From Cyanoderma ruficeps (lineage: Eukaryota; Chordata; Aves; Passeriformes; Timaliidae), in the NCBI GenBank assembly GCA_008694505.1, contig VZDJ01000090.1, forward strand, positions 11,357,646 to 11,421,645: a DNA stretch of 64,000 bases, written 5' to 3'. Below are positions 47,321 through 59,724 of this stretch, piece by piece (positions within the stretch are counted from its first letter, which is position 1; every line of letters starts with the position of its first letter). Both the position numbers and the translations under genes were made by a program. The notes under the pieces are model-generated. The model did not search any database. It was not told the DNA's origin and was given only the letters and a program-made list of their open reading frames with translations.

Positions 47321-48989
47321 CAAAAGCACCTTCAAACACAATAGGCAAATATCTGCTGTAGAAGATTTATTTTGATGGCTACTTCTTGTTTCAGCCATAT
47401 AGATATTATTTAATCCAATATTCAAACATTATTGAACTGGTCATTGTTTAACCCTAAGTTGAGATTTAATTGCTTTTTTAAAAATGTTTTTAAATGTAAT
47501 TTCTGGGTTTTGGTATTAGGTATTTCACATCACCTCTTCAGCAGACAAGATTTAATTTATACCTGTTTCTACTCAATCACTGAGTAGACAGTACTTTGTC
47601 TGCTTTGGCCCATTTGCCCTTCTGTGGCCAGAACTGAGTTCTCTCTCTATCATATGTGGTGGAAACATCCCAACATCATTAAGTTCCTCAAAGGCTGATG
47701 GCACAGCTCCCATGTCCCTGGCTTCCTACAGACCTGAATGGGTATCTCAGCTGAGGGAGCCTGGGAGCTAATTCCTGCTCACATCACCTCATGCAGATGG
47801 AAAAGAGTCTCTTGAAACTGCAGTTAATAAGACTGGTTTAGCCTGAAAGTGCATTGAATAACTCCTGTGCTACTGTTCATTGTGCAGGAATTCACGTAGT
47901 GGGTACTTGGGGTGAGTGGAGCCTCCTGTAGGAATACACACATGATGAAAAAGGGAGGCATTTTCTCAAGATGTTGCAATGTCATCTTTGTGCAAGACCA
48001 TCAAAGCAGTAGTAAGAAGGCTTCTGAGCCATGAAAGGGCAGAGCCTGTTGATATGGAGGGAAATGGAAGTTAGATGGCTTAACAAAAGAAAAATGGTTC
48101 CTTTAGATTGTGGGATATTGCTGAAACCACAGAGGGAATAGATACTGCTTTGTTAGACAAGACTGTGTTTTTTAAACAGAGCAATTTGGCTGAATAAAAT
48201 AAGCTAAGAAAACGAAACAGTGGTTTATCTGCTGTAATTTCATTCTTACTTGTTTTCTGTATCATAATTAAAACTGTTCATAGCTTTTTATACTCCATAC
48301 CAGAAATCTCAGGTGCTGAGCTGTGTGCCTGTTTCTTGTGGGTTTTTTTATTGTTTTATCATTTGGTTTTGTGAAAGATACTCTTTTCCTTGCAGGTCTC
48401 ACTTATCTATGGACCACTGTGTTTCTAAGAAACAGTAGTGCCTTCCTAATTCAGATACATCCTATTTGGGCAACCAGATGCAACAAAAAACATTGGAACA
48501 AACTGTAAACAGTGGTAATTCACCTAATTTTACCAGTAACAGCAATGTCTTAGGGTAAGTTTAATAAGTTAAATCAGGTCAAAATCATTGTCAAAATATT
48601 TTTTTCAGTTTGAGTTCTTTGTGATACAAAGCAGGTGTTTAAACAGCCAACACTTATTTTAGCAGAATTCTAAATGCCAGTTTAAAGTGCATGATTCATA
48701 TATTTGAGGGACAAGAAATAAGAAAACTCTTCAGGGCAATAAAGATATAGTATATAAAAGTAGAGCTAATTTGAAAATTAATTCATGGACAAAATGCCCA
48801 CTGTTCTCCCTCCACCCCCCAGTTTACTTCTAAGTGGAAAGTGGAAGTCACAGCTATTGTGGTAAAACATTCCTTGGTCCACCTATGTTGGAGTAAATGA
48901 AAAACCATTAAACGGATAATAGAAAAACAGTGCAATGAGCTGCTCTGAGAATCCATCAATAAAAGGATGGCAAGCAATTGCTAAAGACA

Positions 48990-49560
48990 GCCCTTTCTAA
49001 ATGTAGCTTTATTGCCAGAGGATGGAAAATTGAGAGGGAATGTGCGAACAATTGAATTTATGGTAATGGCATATCAGCGTATTGTGTCACCAAAGCAGAG
49101 CTCAGAGCAAACGTAAAAGGAAAAAAATGCACTAATGTCTCATGGAAACCCTGTGTTTTACGCATTATCTCTTGGTACTGGAAACTGTAATATTCTGATA
49201 TTAAAACCTAATTCATTGCAAAGTGCTTTAGGAGGCAGTGAGGGTGATATTCTGCTCTGTGCCTGCTTTAAGGTGAATTGTTGGACTAAAAGCGATTCAA
49301 GACACGAGCTACGAGCAGCTTGTTTCTGTATACTCAGAATAGCTTTGTTCCTTTAGCTTCAGTGATACCTGGACAGTCTGACGCTCTTACCTTGGCAGTT
49401 TATGAGTAAATTACCTTGAGATAATTTGAGTTAATATGAATTTTGAGCCTGTTTGAAAATGCACTGTCGCTATTGAACCAGCAGACGCGACTGCTACATG
49501 ACAGGCAGGAAGAACACAATTCACTGGTGGGCTCAGAGATGGAGTTCCCAATAACCAGAT
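48990..49560. promoter_or_regulatory. possible conserved non-coding element
   Basis: The block holds over ten CpGs in AT-rich context ('gtgcgaac', 'atcagcgtattg', 'aacgtaaa', 'ttacgcat', 'aaagcgattc', 'gacacgagctacgag', 'ctgacgctc', 'ctgtcgct', 'gacgcgact') where neighbouring DNA has almost none, so it is neither a CpG island nor ordinary background. Retained CpGs in AT-rich vertebrate DNA often reflect purifying selection. A short open frame (49135-49356) exists but shows no protein family. Confidence 0.25.
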
Positions 49561-52500
49561 AAACTGGAAAAAGGAAAACCAACTTTTACTGCAGGTCACA
49601 GATACTTTCTCCAGACAAAGCCCCAGACAAAGACTGAATGAGCTAACCCTGTGGCTGGAAAACCACAGGCACCAGCAAACTTTAGCTTTGAGACAGACTG
49701 CACTCAGCAGTCAGGCCAGCATTGAGGGAAGGATAAGGAAGGCTTTCCCGTAAGGCTTCTTTTGTTTTTTATGTGCAAAGAAATTGCTGGCATGTTTCCA
49801 GAGGTTATTTATGTGTGAGTTTGGGTTTCTTTTACTCCATGTCCCCACCTCGTGGTGCCAACAGACTGTTTCAGGAGCTATGTACCCCCTGCTGACCACA
49901 GTCTCAGCTTCTCCCCTGTCCACACTGCTGCTCCCATATAACCAGCCATGCATAGTACCGCTGGCTGGACCAAGGAAATGCCCCAGTATTAAAGGAAGTC
50001 TGCAATTTTTTCTTTTATTTTTTTTTAAACTATTTTTGTTTATGTGTAGACAACAAGCACAGTGTTGGATGTACTCTGGATAGAGCAGCACGTACCGATG
50101 GGATTATCTGACAGAGTTCCTTGTCTTTGATGAGTTGAGAGTCTAAAGATAACTCTCTGCAAAGCACTGAGAGGATGCAGTGTTTGCTAGATCTATCTTC
50201 TGTAGATTTTGGGTTGACAATAGTGCTTGGAAACAGAACAAATAAGAATAAAATATCCCAGGTTATCCCACATTATTCAGGAGCACCTGCTCTCCCTAAG
50301 TGGGCACAGACACTGCTGAGCCAAAGTTCAGCTAATCTGGTTTTGTCTAAGTCCTCTGTAAAGACTGAACCTGCAGACAAGTTTCCCATACTAAAAAATC
50401 CTAGATCAGATGAACAAAGCAAATCCATCTTTGCAAAATAATAATTAAAAATCTAATTTCTGGGGGTTACTGTCCAAATCAAATCTCAATAGCAAACACT
50501 AAGAATGGAAGATGGAGAGGTTTGAAAATGGTAGAAGGTTGCTATGAGGTAACCAGCAGTGAAAAACTTGAGGTTTCAAAGCAGTATGGGCCCAAGGAGA
50601 GCCCAAATAACTTAATTGGAGGAATGAAATTAAGCAGCAGCAACCAGTCTCAGCCTAGACTCATGGAGAGCTGAGTTCAGAGAATGCCACTAAGTGTGAA
50701 CAAAAATCCAAGACTGTCCAGCTGATGGCACTGCTGAGGTGGTGGGGAAAATTACCACCAGGCAAAATAGCTAAACCAAGCCTCTATTTTAAAAGTAAAG
50801 CCTTGAATGTTAGTGGCTTGGGCTGTGGCACTGTCTTGTATCTCTTTCCTGGAAAACTCACTAAACGTCATTAGCACATATCACAGTGTTGCTGCTATTA
50901 ATGACTCTACCCTTCTTGAAGGAAAATATTTCTGATTCATGAATAAGTTAGGTCTTTGTTGTTGTTTTTGTTTTACATGGTTTTGCCCGGAGCATTGCAA
51001 TTACTATATCTCTGAAAAGCCCATAAATGACAGAGGCACAGCAATGTGAGTTCTCTTGAAAGATTTAAGCCTGTCATTCCAAGAAGTGTAGTTGCCTTGG
51101 CAGCAAACAAGGATTTAAGTACCTTTGAGACATTTGCCTTTAATTGTAGAGGAATGGCATCTCCAGCTGCAAAAATGTTTAACCTTCAGAATTGCTTGTC
51201 TTACTCATTAGCATCTTGTTGAGGCACTGATTACAAATATGAGGGCTGGGAGAGAGACCTGGATGGCTGCCTTGGCTGGGGGGCAGGCAGAGCCATGGAG
51301 TTCAGCTGAGTCTGGCCTCGGGGGACCTCCAAAGAGTCCATTTCTTTGAATAGCTAAAGGTCTGGGCACGGTAGCATAATGTTACAGGCAGCAGATACCT
51401 GTACCTTTAGCTGAGAGGGGGAAAAGTCACAAGCCTGATAAAGCTGGGGAGCACCTGTGGAGATGTTTAGGTCTGGTATGGTGTCTGGTCACATCCCTTT
51501 TTAGGGCACAATGTCTGTGTCTCGTTGTTTCCCCCATTTTCACCTTGGGCATGCAGGAGTTGGATGCATCTGGTGCCTCAGATAAGTACATCAGAGCCCA
51601 CAGGGAGTGGGGAGGAGGCATTCTGGCTTCAGCCAGAGCAGCTCAAGATCTGTACCACCAGAGTTCTTGAGATAAAAGATATATTCCTGGAAATTGTTTT
51701 TTATTTTTCCATTTTCCCAGATTATTTTCTATACTAAGAAAAGAAAAGATTGGGTAGCCTGTCTACATTTCTTTTTAAATCACCAACAGAAATTAAAATG
51801 GATAAGAGCTTTATGACTGTGCAGTCTCTCTAATTATGAATGCTTCAAACCCTGCTTGTCAGGAAGCTGTGCTGGACTTTGCAAGTGCTGCTATGCAGCC
51901 TGGGCTGCTGCTTTCTCCCCAGGATGTGCCTCCCCCCAGTCATCACAGCACACGGGTGATTTGATGAGCTCTGCCCGGCTGCCTGCAGGAAATCACAGGC
52001 TGGTCATAACAAGTGCTCAGCAGGCTGTCCTTGCCCCTTCTGCCCCCTCCAGTTCCCCAGCTAGGATTCCTAATTTACTCAGCTGTCTTTTAGCACAGGT
52101 GTGATTCAGTTTTGTATTTGTCATCCCCAGCTTTCTTGATTCACTGGCTGAAAAGCAGCAAACACAACACTGCACCTGGTGGGATCCAACACTAGAAATG
52201 CCTGTCTAGAGACTGGAGCTGGACATTCCTTTTACATAAATTGAGTAAGTTATTTACAAGGAATCTCTTCTTACAGAGAACTCTGTGTTTCCTTGTCAAT
52301 TGCTGACTTCTGCCAAGTGCTCAGCTTTCATTCCAGGTCTGTTCACCATAGGCCCTGTCTTCAATTAATTCCATATAAGTTGAGATGCTGTAATTGGACT
52401 TCTCCAAGTCCACACAGCCTTGTCTTAAAGTACGCCAAATGTCTTTTTCAGGCTTTGATTACTTCTCTGACTGACTACAGGCATCCTGTTTGTTTCTTTT

Positions 52501-52815
52501 TTTATTATGCAGCTTCTTATCTCAGTTGTAGAATTAGGAAACTCCATCGTTTCAGTTGCACAGCTCCAGCAATTAGGATTCCTGCTTTTCTGGTCTGGCT
52601 GGTGCTACCTTACCCTGTACAAAGACCTGAAGAAGAAGGTGGAAGAAAGAAAGTATCACCACTGGGAGCAGTCAGCAGTATAAGGTCAGAACCCTGGTCC
52701 TGCAGGATCCTGTGCTGAATCCTATCAAGCTGGGGTGTTGAGCAGAACACAAAGGTGCTAACACAAAGCCAGAAACCAAAATGATCAATAACATAGATTA
52801 CCACTTCACACACCC

Positions 52816-52845
52816 AAAAAANAAAAAAAAAAAAGAAAAAAAAAA
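52816..52845. repeat. A-rich tract with one ambiguous base
   Basis: Thirty bases of A interrupted by an N at 52822 and a G at 52835. It may be the poly-A tail of an unrecognised retrocopy to its left or a simple slippage tract. I could not identify any processed gene in the preceding kilobase. Confidence 0.9.
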
Positions 52846-52910
52846 GGTAAATTAGAATAAAAGGTTTTTTCCAGATTTTTTTTCCTAACAGGACAGGTTG
52901 AAGAAGTAGC

Positions 52911-53053
52911 AGAATGCCCCATTCCTGCAAAGTCGGGTTGGGCGGGACTTTGAACAACCTGGCCTAGTAAAAAATGTCCCTGCTCATGGCAGGGGGGTTG
53001 ACTAGATGATCTTTGAAGGTCTCTTTCAACCCAAACCAGCCTGTGATTCTATA
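52911..53053 (+). mobile_element. CR1 LINE, 3'-terminal fragment, plus strand
   Basis: The CR1 3' tail is clear: 'gccccattcctg', 'gactttgaacaacctggcctag', 'tgtccctgctcatggcagggggg', 'ttgactagatgatctttgaa', 'ctttcaacccaaacc' and the terminal 'tgtgattctat' octamer. Relative to the consensus I remember, roughly 10 to 15 bases are missing near 52930-52945. This is one of the least diverged CR1 copies in the window and contains only the 3' UTR and very end of ORF2. Confidence 0.93.
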
Positions 53054-54939
53054 AAAACTGTTTATTGCCTTTTACCATTGTCAACCCATACCAATTACAT
53101 ATTCACTGGAAGATGAGCTTGGCCTGGGGTTGCAGATATACATCTGAATCTTCATCAAGTGGCAACATACACCTAACAGGCTGCTAAAGTACAAATATTC
53201 TGATTTTTCACCTGCAAGGATACCAAAAGTTAGAAAAATATTGAGGATTTATAAATGCCATTTATCCCCGGGAGAAGGGAGCCTGACTTGAATGCATTTG
53301 AAGGCACTGCAAATTAGAAATGTTTTAATCATATATACCCATTGGTGAGCACACTTCACAGCAGCAAATATTTATCCAGATGGATGAATGCAAGAATCAG
53401 TTTTGGCCTCAAGCTGTCACTGCTCCTAGCCAGTCACACATGTCACTGGTGGGTCTTGCTGACATGTCATCTTCCTTGCTGAGAGCATCTGGGTGTCTTC
53501 AGCTTCTTGCCAGCCCTTCCTTCCCCTCACTGGGCTGCTCCCAGTCACTCCTCAGGCTGTGCCAAGCACATCAGCCACTGGAGAAGGTCCATCTGCCAGC
53601 CTTTCTCAGGGGAACAATTTGGGGCTCTTTCTCTGGAGGTCAGCAGTACTCTCAGGATCTTGTATGATTTCAACAGGCTTCAGGACCCTGACAAAAAGGT
53701 TAAATCAGATATTTGCCTGGCATAGTTTTAATTGCCCAACAGAACAGCGCAGGGTACTGCCTGCCAGTGCTGCTGTTCATTTAGCTGCCTTTAAATGTTG
53801 TTCAGGCAGTAAGGAGTTTAAATAAGTTATTGCTGAGCAAGGAGCATGGATATAGTGCTGTGTCATAGAACAGGAAATTTTTTACCCAATTTCAGTATTT
53901 CTGGGCCACAGTTCAACTTCTTTCCTTTGAACTCTTGAAGGGGAATCCAATCTACACCCAGTGTTAAGTGTTCCAGTGCTCAGTTTTCTGAGCCCTTCTG
54001 ACAGAGCCATGAATACCTTAATTTTTCAAGTCGGGAGCCTGATCCCATGAGGATGAAATGAGGAAGCTACCTTTTAGGCATGGTGTGAATCAGCAGGGGA
54101 AACTGGCCTTTATGTACAGGGTCTAAGAGCCAAAAAAAGTGTGACTTCCATATGTAGCTTCCATCCTCTTGACAAGTTTCTGTAGTAAGATTAACTGTAG
54201 CTGACATAATTTTAAGGCTAAATCCTGAAGAATTCTGGAGCAAGGTAGGTGAAGTTCTATTGTTAAAAATGCAACAGGCTATTATGGAAGCGCATTTTGA
54301 GAATGATGATCATAAGGGCAGCAAAACTGCATCAGGGCTAAGTTGCCAGAGCAATTTCAGGGCAAGTTTTGTCCCTGATTTCCAACAGAAAAAAAAAATA
54401 AATTCCTGTGTTCTGGCAAGCTTTTTCAGGCCCAGAAAACTGGGCACTTAAAATTCCTTGTGAGCTGTGTAGTTATGGATTAAACTACACAGGCACAAAA
54501 TATTTCCTTCAGCTGATGCTCCACGCAGAGGGTGGAGATTGTGGATGCTGGTGGAGCTTTCTCCCTTGAGAGTCGTGAGAAGCTGCGACAGGCGTTGCCA
54601 GAGGTGCCCTGACCAGCCCTTCTCCCCACACCGCAGCAGGAGCACAGACTTGGCCTGAAAAGTAGGAGCTTTAAAATGCACCCCCAACACCAGCTGCATA
54701 ATTCAGAGGTCTCTCCAATAGTGGCATCTCTTTAATGTACTCAGGAAAGATAGGCAGGGCACAGAGTCCCAAATGCCTGGAAACCAAGGAGACTGGGAAA
54801 AAGTCCTGGCATTGCTGGCCAGAGCAGGTGGCTGCTTACACACAGCAGGGGCCAAAAGTGCTCCATGAAGCTTGTTCCCAGCGGCCTGGCAGGCAGGCCA
54901 GTGGCCCTGCTTCTTAGCCTCTTTCTGGGTTTACTGCTT

Positions 54940-55230
54940 TGGGCTTGAAATTAATACAAGTTGTCATAAAAAATATGCACACTGACCAGCCGTGTTAATA
55001 ATTAACTTAATGAGGATCTAACCGCCTCTAGCCCATGCCAGAGAAGTTAATTGAGGGGATTGTGTTTATAATCTGCCTCGAGAGTCCTAATCTTCTCTTC
55101 CGACTCTGCCAAGTCACAGATTGATTGATTGATTTTGGTCTCTTGGAGAAAAATAACAACCTCCTGAGAGAGACTTTGGCAGTTTCCCAAAGAGAAAGTA
55201 CACAGCATGGGGAACCAGGGAAAAAACATA
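54940..55230. promoter_or_regulatory. possible conserved non-coding element
   Basis: A dense cluster of TAAT/ATTA core motifs ('gttaataattaacttaatg', 'agttaattgagg') lies beside retained CpGs ('agccgtg', 'aaccgcc', 'cctcgag', 'ttccgac') and a short (GATT)4 tract at 55119-55134. Homeodomain factors bind TAAT cores, and such clusters are frequent in developmental enhancers. Conservation is untested. Confidence 0.25.
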
Positions 55231-58200
55231 CAGGCTTTTCTGTGGTGTTTAAATGTGGGTTGCTAAATCCCGCTTCCTTGAAAATGCAAAGCAGTAAATG
55301 TCAAGCTTTTAGGTGCACTTCAGGTCCTATGGAAAAGCTGCTGTTGGCAGTGAACTTCTGTTGTTTTGTCCAGGTGATGGACGGTGAAGTTTTTTCTGAG
55401 AACTGGTGTGGGGGATTATATAAAACAAAATAGGTGGTCATCCCTGCCTGTCGGGGAGTGGTGGGTGAGGTCTTGCACAGGTAACTCCCAAGTCTGGGAA
55501 CCCTTTGTCCAGAGGAATGGCCGGGTGCTGGAACTGTTCTACACACAGCAAGTCAGGGGCTGGCAAAACATGATTCTGATGAGGGAAGCAAAGGTCAGCC
55601 ATAGAGAAATACTGTTGAAAATGGCAACTGAAAATGGAACATTGCAGGAAAACATGCTGGAGAGCCTGGCAAGAGATCTAATTCTTCATGTTTTGCCAAG
55701 GTCAGACGAACTGCACCTAAGCTATTTTTGGTCAATATTTTTTGAGGTAGTAATTCTAATAATTAGTATACTTGCTCTGTTCAATATTTTGTCCTTTTTG
55801 AAACAGCTGATTACTTCCCTGAAGAAAAAAAAAAATCCTAGTTCTTTCCTGTGGACAACCAGTGTACCAATGCCATAAAGCTGAGTATGTACTTTTTCTG
55901 TTCAGGAAAAGTAAGCAATCCTCTCTAGGATCCCAAGGCATGTACTTGTTGCACCCAGTGTTTTCAGACCTGGGCAGCATCCACAATGGTATAACAAAAC
56001 ATACCTTCTGGGCAAATGGACCACATTCATAGACTGCTTCTTTCCCTTTTTGTTCCATATATGGGTTGTTAAAAGCTTCTGTTGTACAAGCCACTGAACC
56101 ATATATGAATTTTCTTTGAACTTATATTTCTTTCATTATTCACTCTCTTCAGCTTCTTGGGAATGAGAGCCAGTGCAAAGCAGGAAGCCTGTCAGGGAAC
56201 TCCAGTATCTGAGGGTGTTATGAAATTACAGCCCCAATCTAATAAGGACAGATTAGTTTTATTTCCAATTTAGCCACGAGCATTTCTGTTTGGAGCAGAT
56301 ATTAAATCTGACTTCTAAAATTGTACCTGTACTCAGAACAGCTGGTCAGCTGTACTGATCTGCGGGCTCAGTACTCGCTCTTGCATCTTGAAAAACCACA
56401 GCCAAGACGCGGCAGAAGTGCTGCCAGCCAAATGTGTCTCTGGTGTATTCAGGTAAATCACCGAAATGAGCCTGAAGCAATTTTGATCCAGCCTCCTGCA
56501 AACAGATCTGTGGCTTCTAAACTTGTGGTTTTCATGCAGTTCTGTGATGGGGTTTTTTTTTTTATTCCTCCTTGCTCCTTACTTCACTGTGTGAGTCAGT
56601 GCAATTTTATAGGGAAAAAGGATGACCAGTAATTGCCACAGCTGCCACAGTTTGCATGATGTTTGGTGCTGCAGCTGCCATGCAGCTGGGCAGAGGACAG
56701 GGGAGGAAAGGGTTCTCTGGAGAGTCTGATTCACACAAGTCAACTTTGTTCAGTTCTCTAATGAGTGATTTTTTTTCCTTATTTGCAATTAAAATATCAA
56801 ATATACTATTTGATTTGTGCTCAGTCACAGTAAAATTCTCCAGCATACTGGCTTTCATAAGTCTTGCAAGATGCTGCCTTTTTTTGCCTTTTTTTTTTTT
56901 TTTTAATCCTATTACAGTAACAGACTGAAATTCATTTACTGAAATCATTGATTTTCCAAGGGGCAGAAGGTGACTTCAGCCTTTTGGGAAAGAAGGCTTG
57001 GGTAACATGAGTGGCTTTCCTTGTCTACAGAGTCGTGCACTTTTTGGGACACAGCCTGGAAGCACCAGGAGCCACCCATCAACTTGGGCAGTTAAACCCA
57101 CCAAGCCACTACATATTCATTTCGAAAATGCAGGCAATCATGCAAAATAGAAGTTAACTGCTCTGCTAGAGGTCTCAAATGATTTCATTGCCATTAGCAG
57201 CATGGCTAAGCTTAATCAGCTGTGGAGAAGTTAAAGCATAACCTCATTTCAGGCAGAAGAAGGAGCGGTGTTCAGTCGAGTGGTGCCTGTGTGTCAGTGG
57301 GTCACAAGCGGGCTCCTGGGAATGATTAGGTAACACATCAGTGGCTGGGATGGAAATAGTATTGAGGACAAGGGGTCAGACTGGGAGGAGGGCTAGAGGA
57401 GATGACTACTAACCTACTCTTTGTTCACAACCAAAACTCCACTTCAGTTGGCACTCAGGGATGATTTTCATTACTTAGTTGTTCTTTCTCTGTTTTATGC
57501 AAAAAATGTGTGAACAGAGGCTTTTTATATCCCCATTAGCTGAGATATGAAGTTCACTGAAAGAAGCAGCGGCAGTGCGGGCCCTGGCTAGTATTGTTTT
57601 GGGAGGTGACAAATTCACTTGGAAACTGAACATGTATTTGACATGGACAGTGACCCTTAAAAGTCAACCTAAACGTGGAAATCTTTCTTAATTTTAGTGG
57701 TGGTTGAAACTTTAGTCAGTCATATTGAATGTTGAAAGAAGGGGTTTCTATTAAAAACCATCTTAATTCTTCATCCTTTTCTTCAGCTACTTGGCCAGGA
57801 GCGCTCTGGAAGGACTCCAGTGTTCAGTGCACGTTGCCACACTAAAAACTCCTTGCAGCCTCCTCAGGGCACATTCACGTTATGCCTTCAAGCACAGACT
57901 GAACCAAAAGGATTCACGTCTGCAGTAGCTACATGTTACTCTGCTTATGGTGTGGAAAATAAGATTATGCAGAAGTATCCCAAGAAGTTTCCTACTCTCC
58001 ATTTTGCCTTCTAGCTGCTGCTGTGCTGTGTTTACCCCACCTGACTGCAGGCTGCTGACTCTGTTGAGATTCCCAGATCCAGGAATGCTTCATCCCACGC
58101 TGTGCTCATATAAGGAGCACTCAGCTCTGCACTGCCTCCTGGAGATGACCCTGCTCTTCCCAGGATCTGGGTGAGGTGTCCTGCTATGCAAGGCTTAGGC

Positions 58201-58640
58201 TAAAGCACCTCAAGAGTCCAAACATAGGCTTCACTGAGATACACTTTCTTCTCTGCAGTCAGGCTCAACATGAGAAACAACCTCTGCTTTGCTTTTTTGG
58301 TTTGTACTTCACCAACATTTCTAAAGAGACAGGGAATTAGGGTTTAGTGGACAATTTAATAGATGATGGATGTGATGGGAGTAATACCTCATTTTCCTGC
58401 AGTTGCTTCTGACATGCTGATAACATGAAAGGTATTTATCGGCTACAGAGATACTGCATGCAAGAAAATTCATTAACATCTGATGCTTTCAAAATATTCC
58501 GTCAAAAAAAAATCTAAGTTATGGTGCTCAGTGTCACTGTAAACTTGGCCATTTATTGTTGTAAATTATTTGATTTCTTTTCTAATAAAGACAGGTGTGC
58601 TGCCCTCAAATTGTCACTGCTACTGTATCTGAAGTTAACT

Positions 58641-58691
58641 TTCACACTTTTAATCTTTCTATTTGTTCACACCTTTAATCTTTTCTATTTG
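58641..58691 (+). repeat. 25/26-bp tandem duplication
   Basis: Two adjacent copies beginning ttcacac (58641-58665 and 58666-58691) differ by one substitution and one inserted T. This is a recent local duplication in AT-rich DNA. Confidence 0.92.
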
Positions 58692-59427
58692 ATGTGTTTC
58701 CTCAGTGGTGAATTCTAACCAGTGTGCCATGTTGTGCCCTTGCCAGGTGGCTGTGTGCCTTCAATAAGGTATTTGCATAAAATAATATGGATGAATTTAA
58801 ATTAGTTGGGGAACAGAATCCATTGGAGGTGGTCTGCATGGTAAAATGAGCCGTACAGTTCTGACCAAGTGGTCTGTTGCTTGTCTTATTAACTCCCTCT
58901 CTCATGCACCACTCAAAATAAAGCCCCACAAGCTGTGTCTGACAAAAGTTCTTTCACAAGCAGACTCCTCTTGCTGGAGTGATTTACAAAAGCTGCTCCA
59001 AGTCTTTGAAGCTGCTGCCAAAGTGACCAGGGGATGACATGGCCCTTCTGGGAGGCTTCAGTGGAATCTTAACTTTGCAGTCTCACATGAGCAGGTGTTT
59101 CCCAGCACTGGCAGTGGGTTATCCTCTCCAAGCAAATGTCTTTTTCAAAGCCAGGGGCGCCATTACATTTTGTTACACAGTTCTTAATCTACTTTGAAAC
59201 ATTTTCTTACAAAACCTGGAGGATGAGATGTACAAGAGAAAAGCCTTTAGCTGATGTAGTTGAAAACAGTGGGGAAGCACAGCTTCTGCTGTATCTAGAA
59301 GAGAGAAAGTACTAGGAGAGAGAAAGAAGAAGGCAGGGCTGGTTCCTTGTGTGCTTTCCTTTTCGTTTTAAAGGTAATGGCTGAGTAGAGTCTTTAATTT
59401 TGATGGAAATAGCTGGCTGGTGTGGAT

Positions 59428-59694
59428 TGTTGAGGCTGGGAGTGTCCTAACTTCAGGGGCAGAAAGATGACGCCACCAGCAGCAGTTCAAGGGAACAATC
59501 TTTTTTTTATTCAAAAATTTGACTCCATTTATACATCTGTACAGAGGTCAAGAGATTGGCTACTCACGTTGCCACCTCTCTAACCTGGATGGTGGACATC
59601 ACCATCAATCATACTTCCCTCAGAGGAGAAATATGCAAACATTCTAAAAATACACATTGTTTAGATGAAGCTGCATGAGAAACCTGCAGCAACA
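59428..59694 (-). mobile_element. probable LTR, minus strand
   Basis: On the minus strand the segment begins TGTTGCTG (59694) and ends CCTCAACA (59428), giving TG...CA termini with 5-bp inverted repeats. In order it carries CCAAT (59559-59555), TATAAA (59533-59528) and AATAAA (59511-59506), so the polyadenylation signal lies only about 17 bases after the TATA box. That tight TATA-AATAAA spacing with a very short R region is the arrangement known from avian alpha-retrovirus LTRs. No target-site duplication was found, and a second possible left terminus (gcaaca ending at 59724) makes the U3 boundary uncertain. No retroviral coding sequence adjoins. Confidence 0.55.
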
Positions 59695-59724
59695 AAGACA
59701 GAAGGCAGAAAATTCAGAGCAACA

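Larger units (their letters stand above)
44582..52814. other. gene-free unique sequence with one CNE-like block
   Basis: More than 8 kb without a recognised gene or retroelement. It holds a short tandem duplication (47279-47320), a CpG-retaining block (48990-49560) and T-rich runs near 47100 and 50010-50030. A minus-strand open frame of 126 codons (49711-50091) and a plus-strand frame of 141 codons (52293-52718) have no domain signature. Confidence 0.5.
53056..59427. other. gene-free unique sequence with one CNE-like block
   Basis: No gene is recognised. The plus-strand open frame 55384-55878 (about 164 codons, first ATG near 55569) has a hydrophobic stretch followed by lysines that would fit a membrane anchor, yet lacks a family, a signal for its start, or splice support. 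A T16 run lies at 56889-56904 and a local duplication at 58641-58691. Confidence 0.45.

Noticed and set aside
49219..49232. CAAAGTGCTT, resembling the miR-17 family start
   Set aside because: Only the first ten bases match and there is no matching hairpin arm.
55743..55752. TGAGGTAGTA, the first ten bases of the let-7 microRNA
   Set aside because: The following bases do not match let-7 and I see no complementary arm forming a pre-microRNA hairpin nearby. It is a chance seed match within an open frame.
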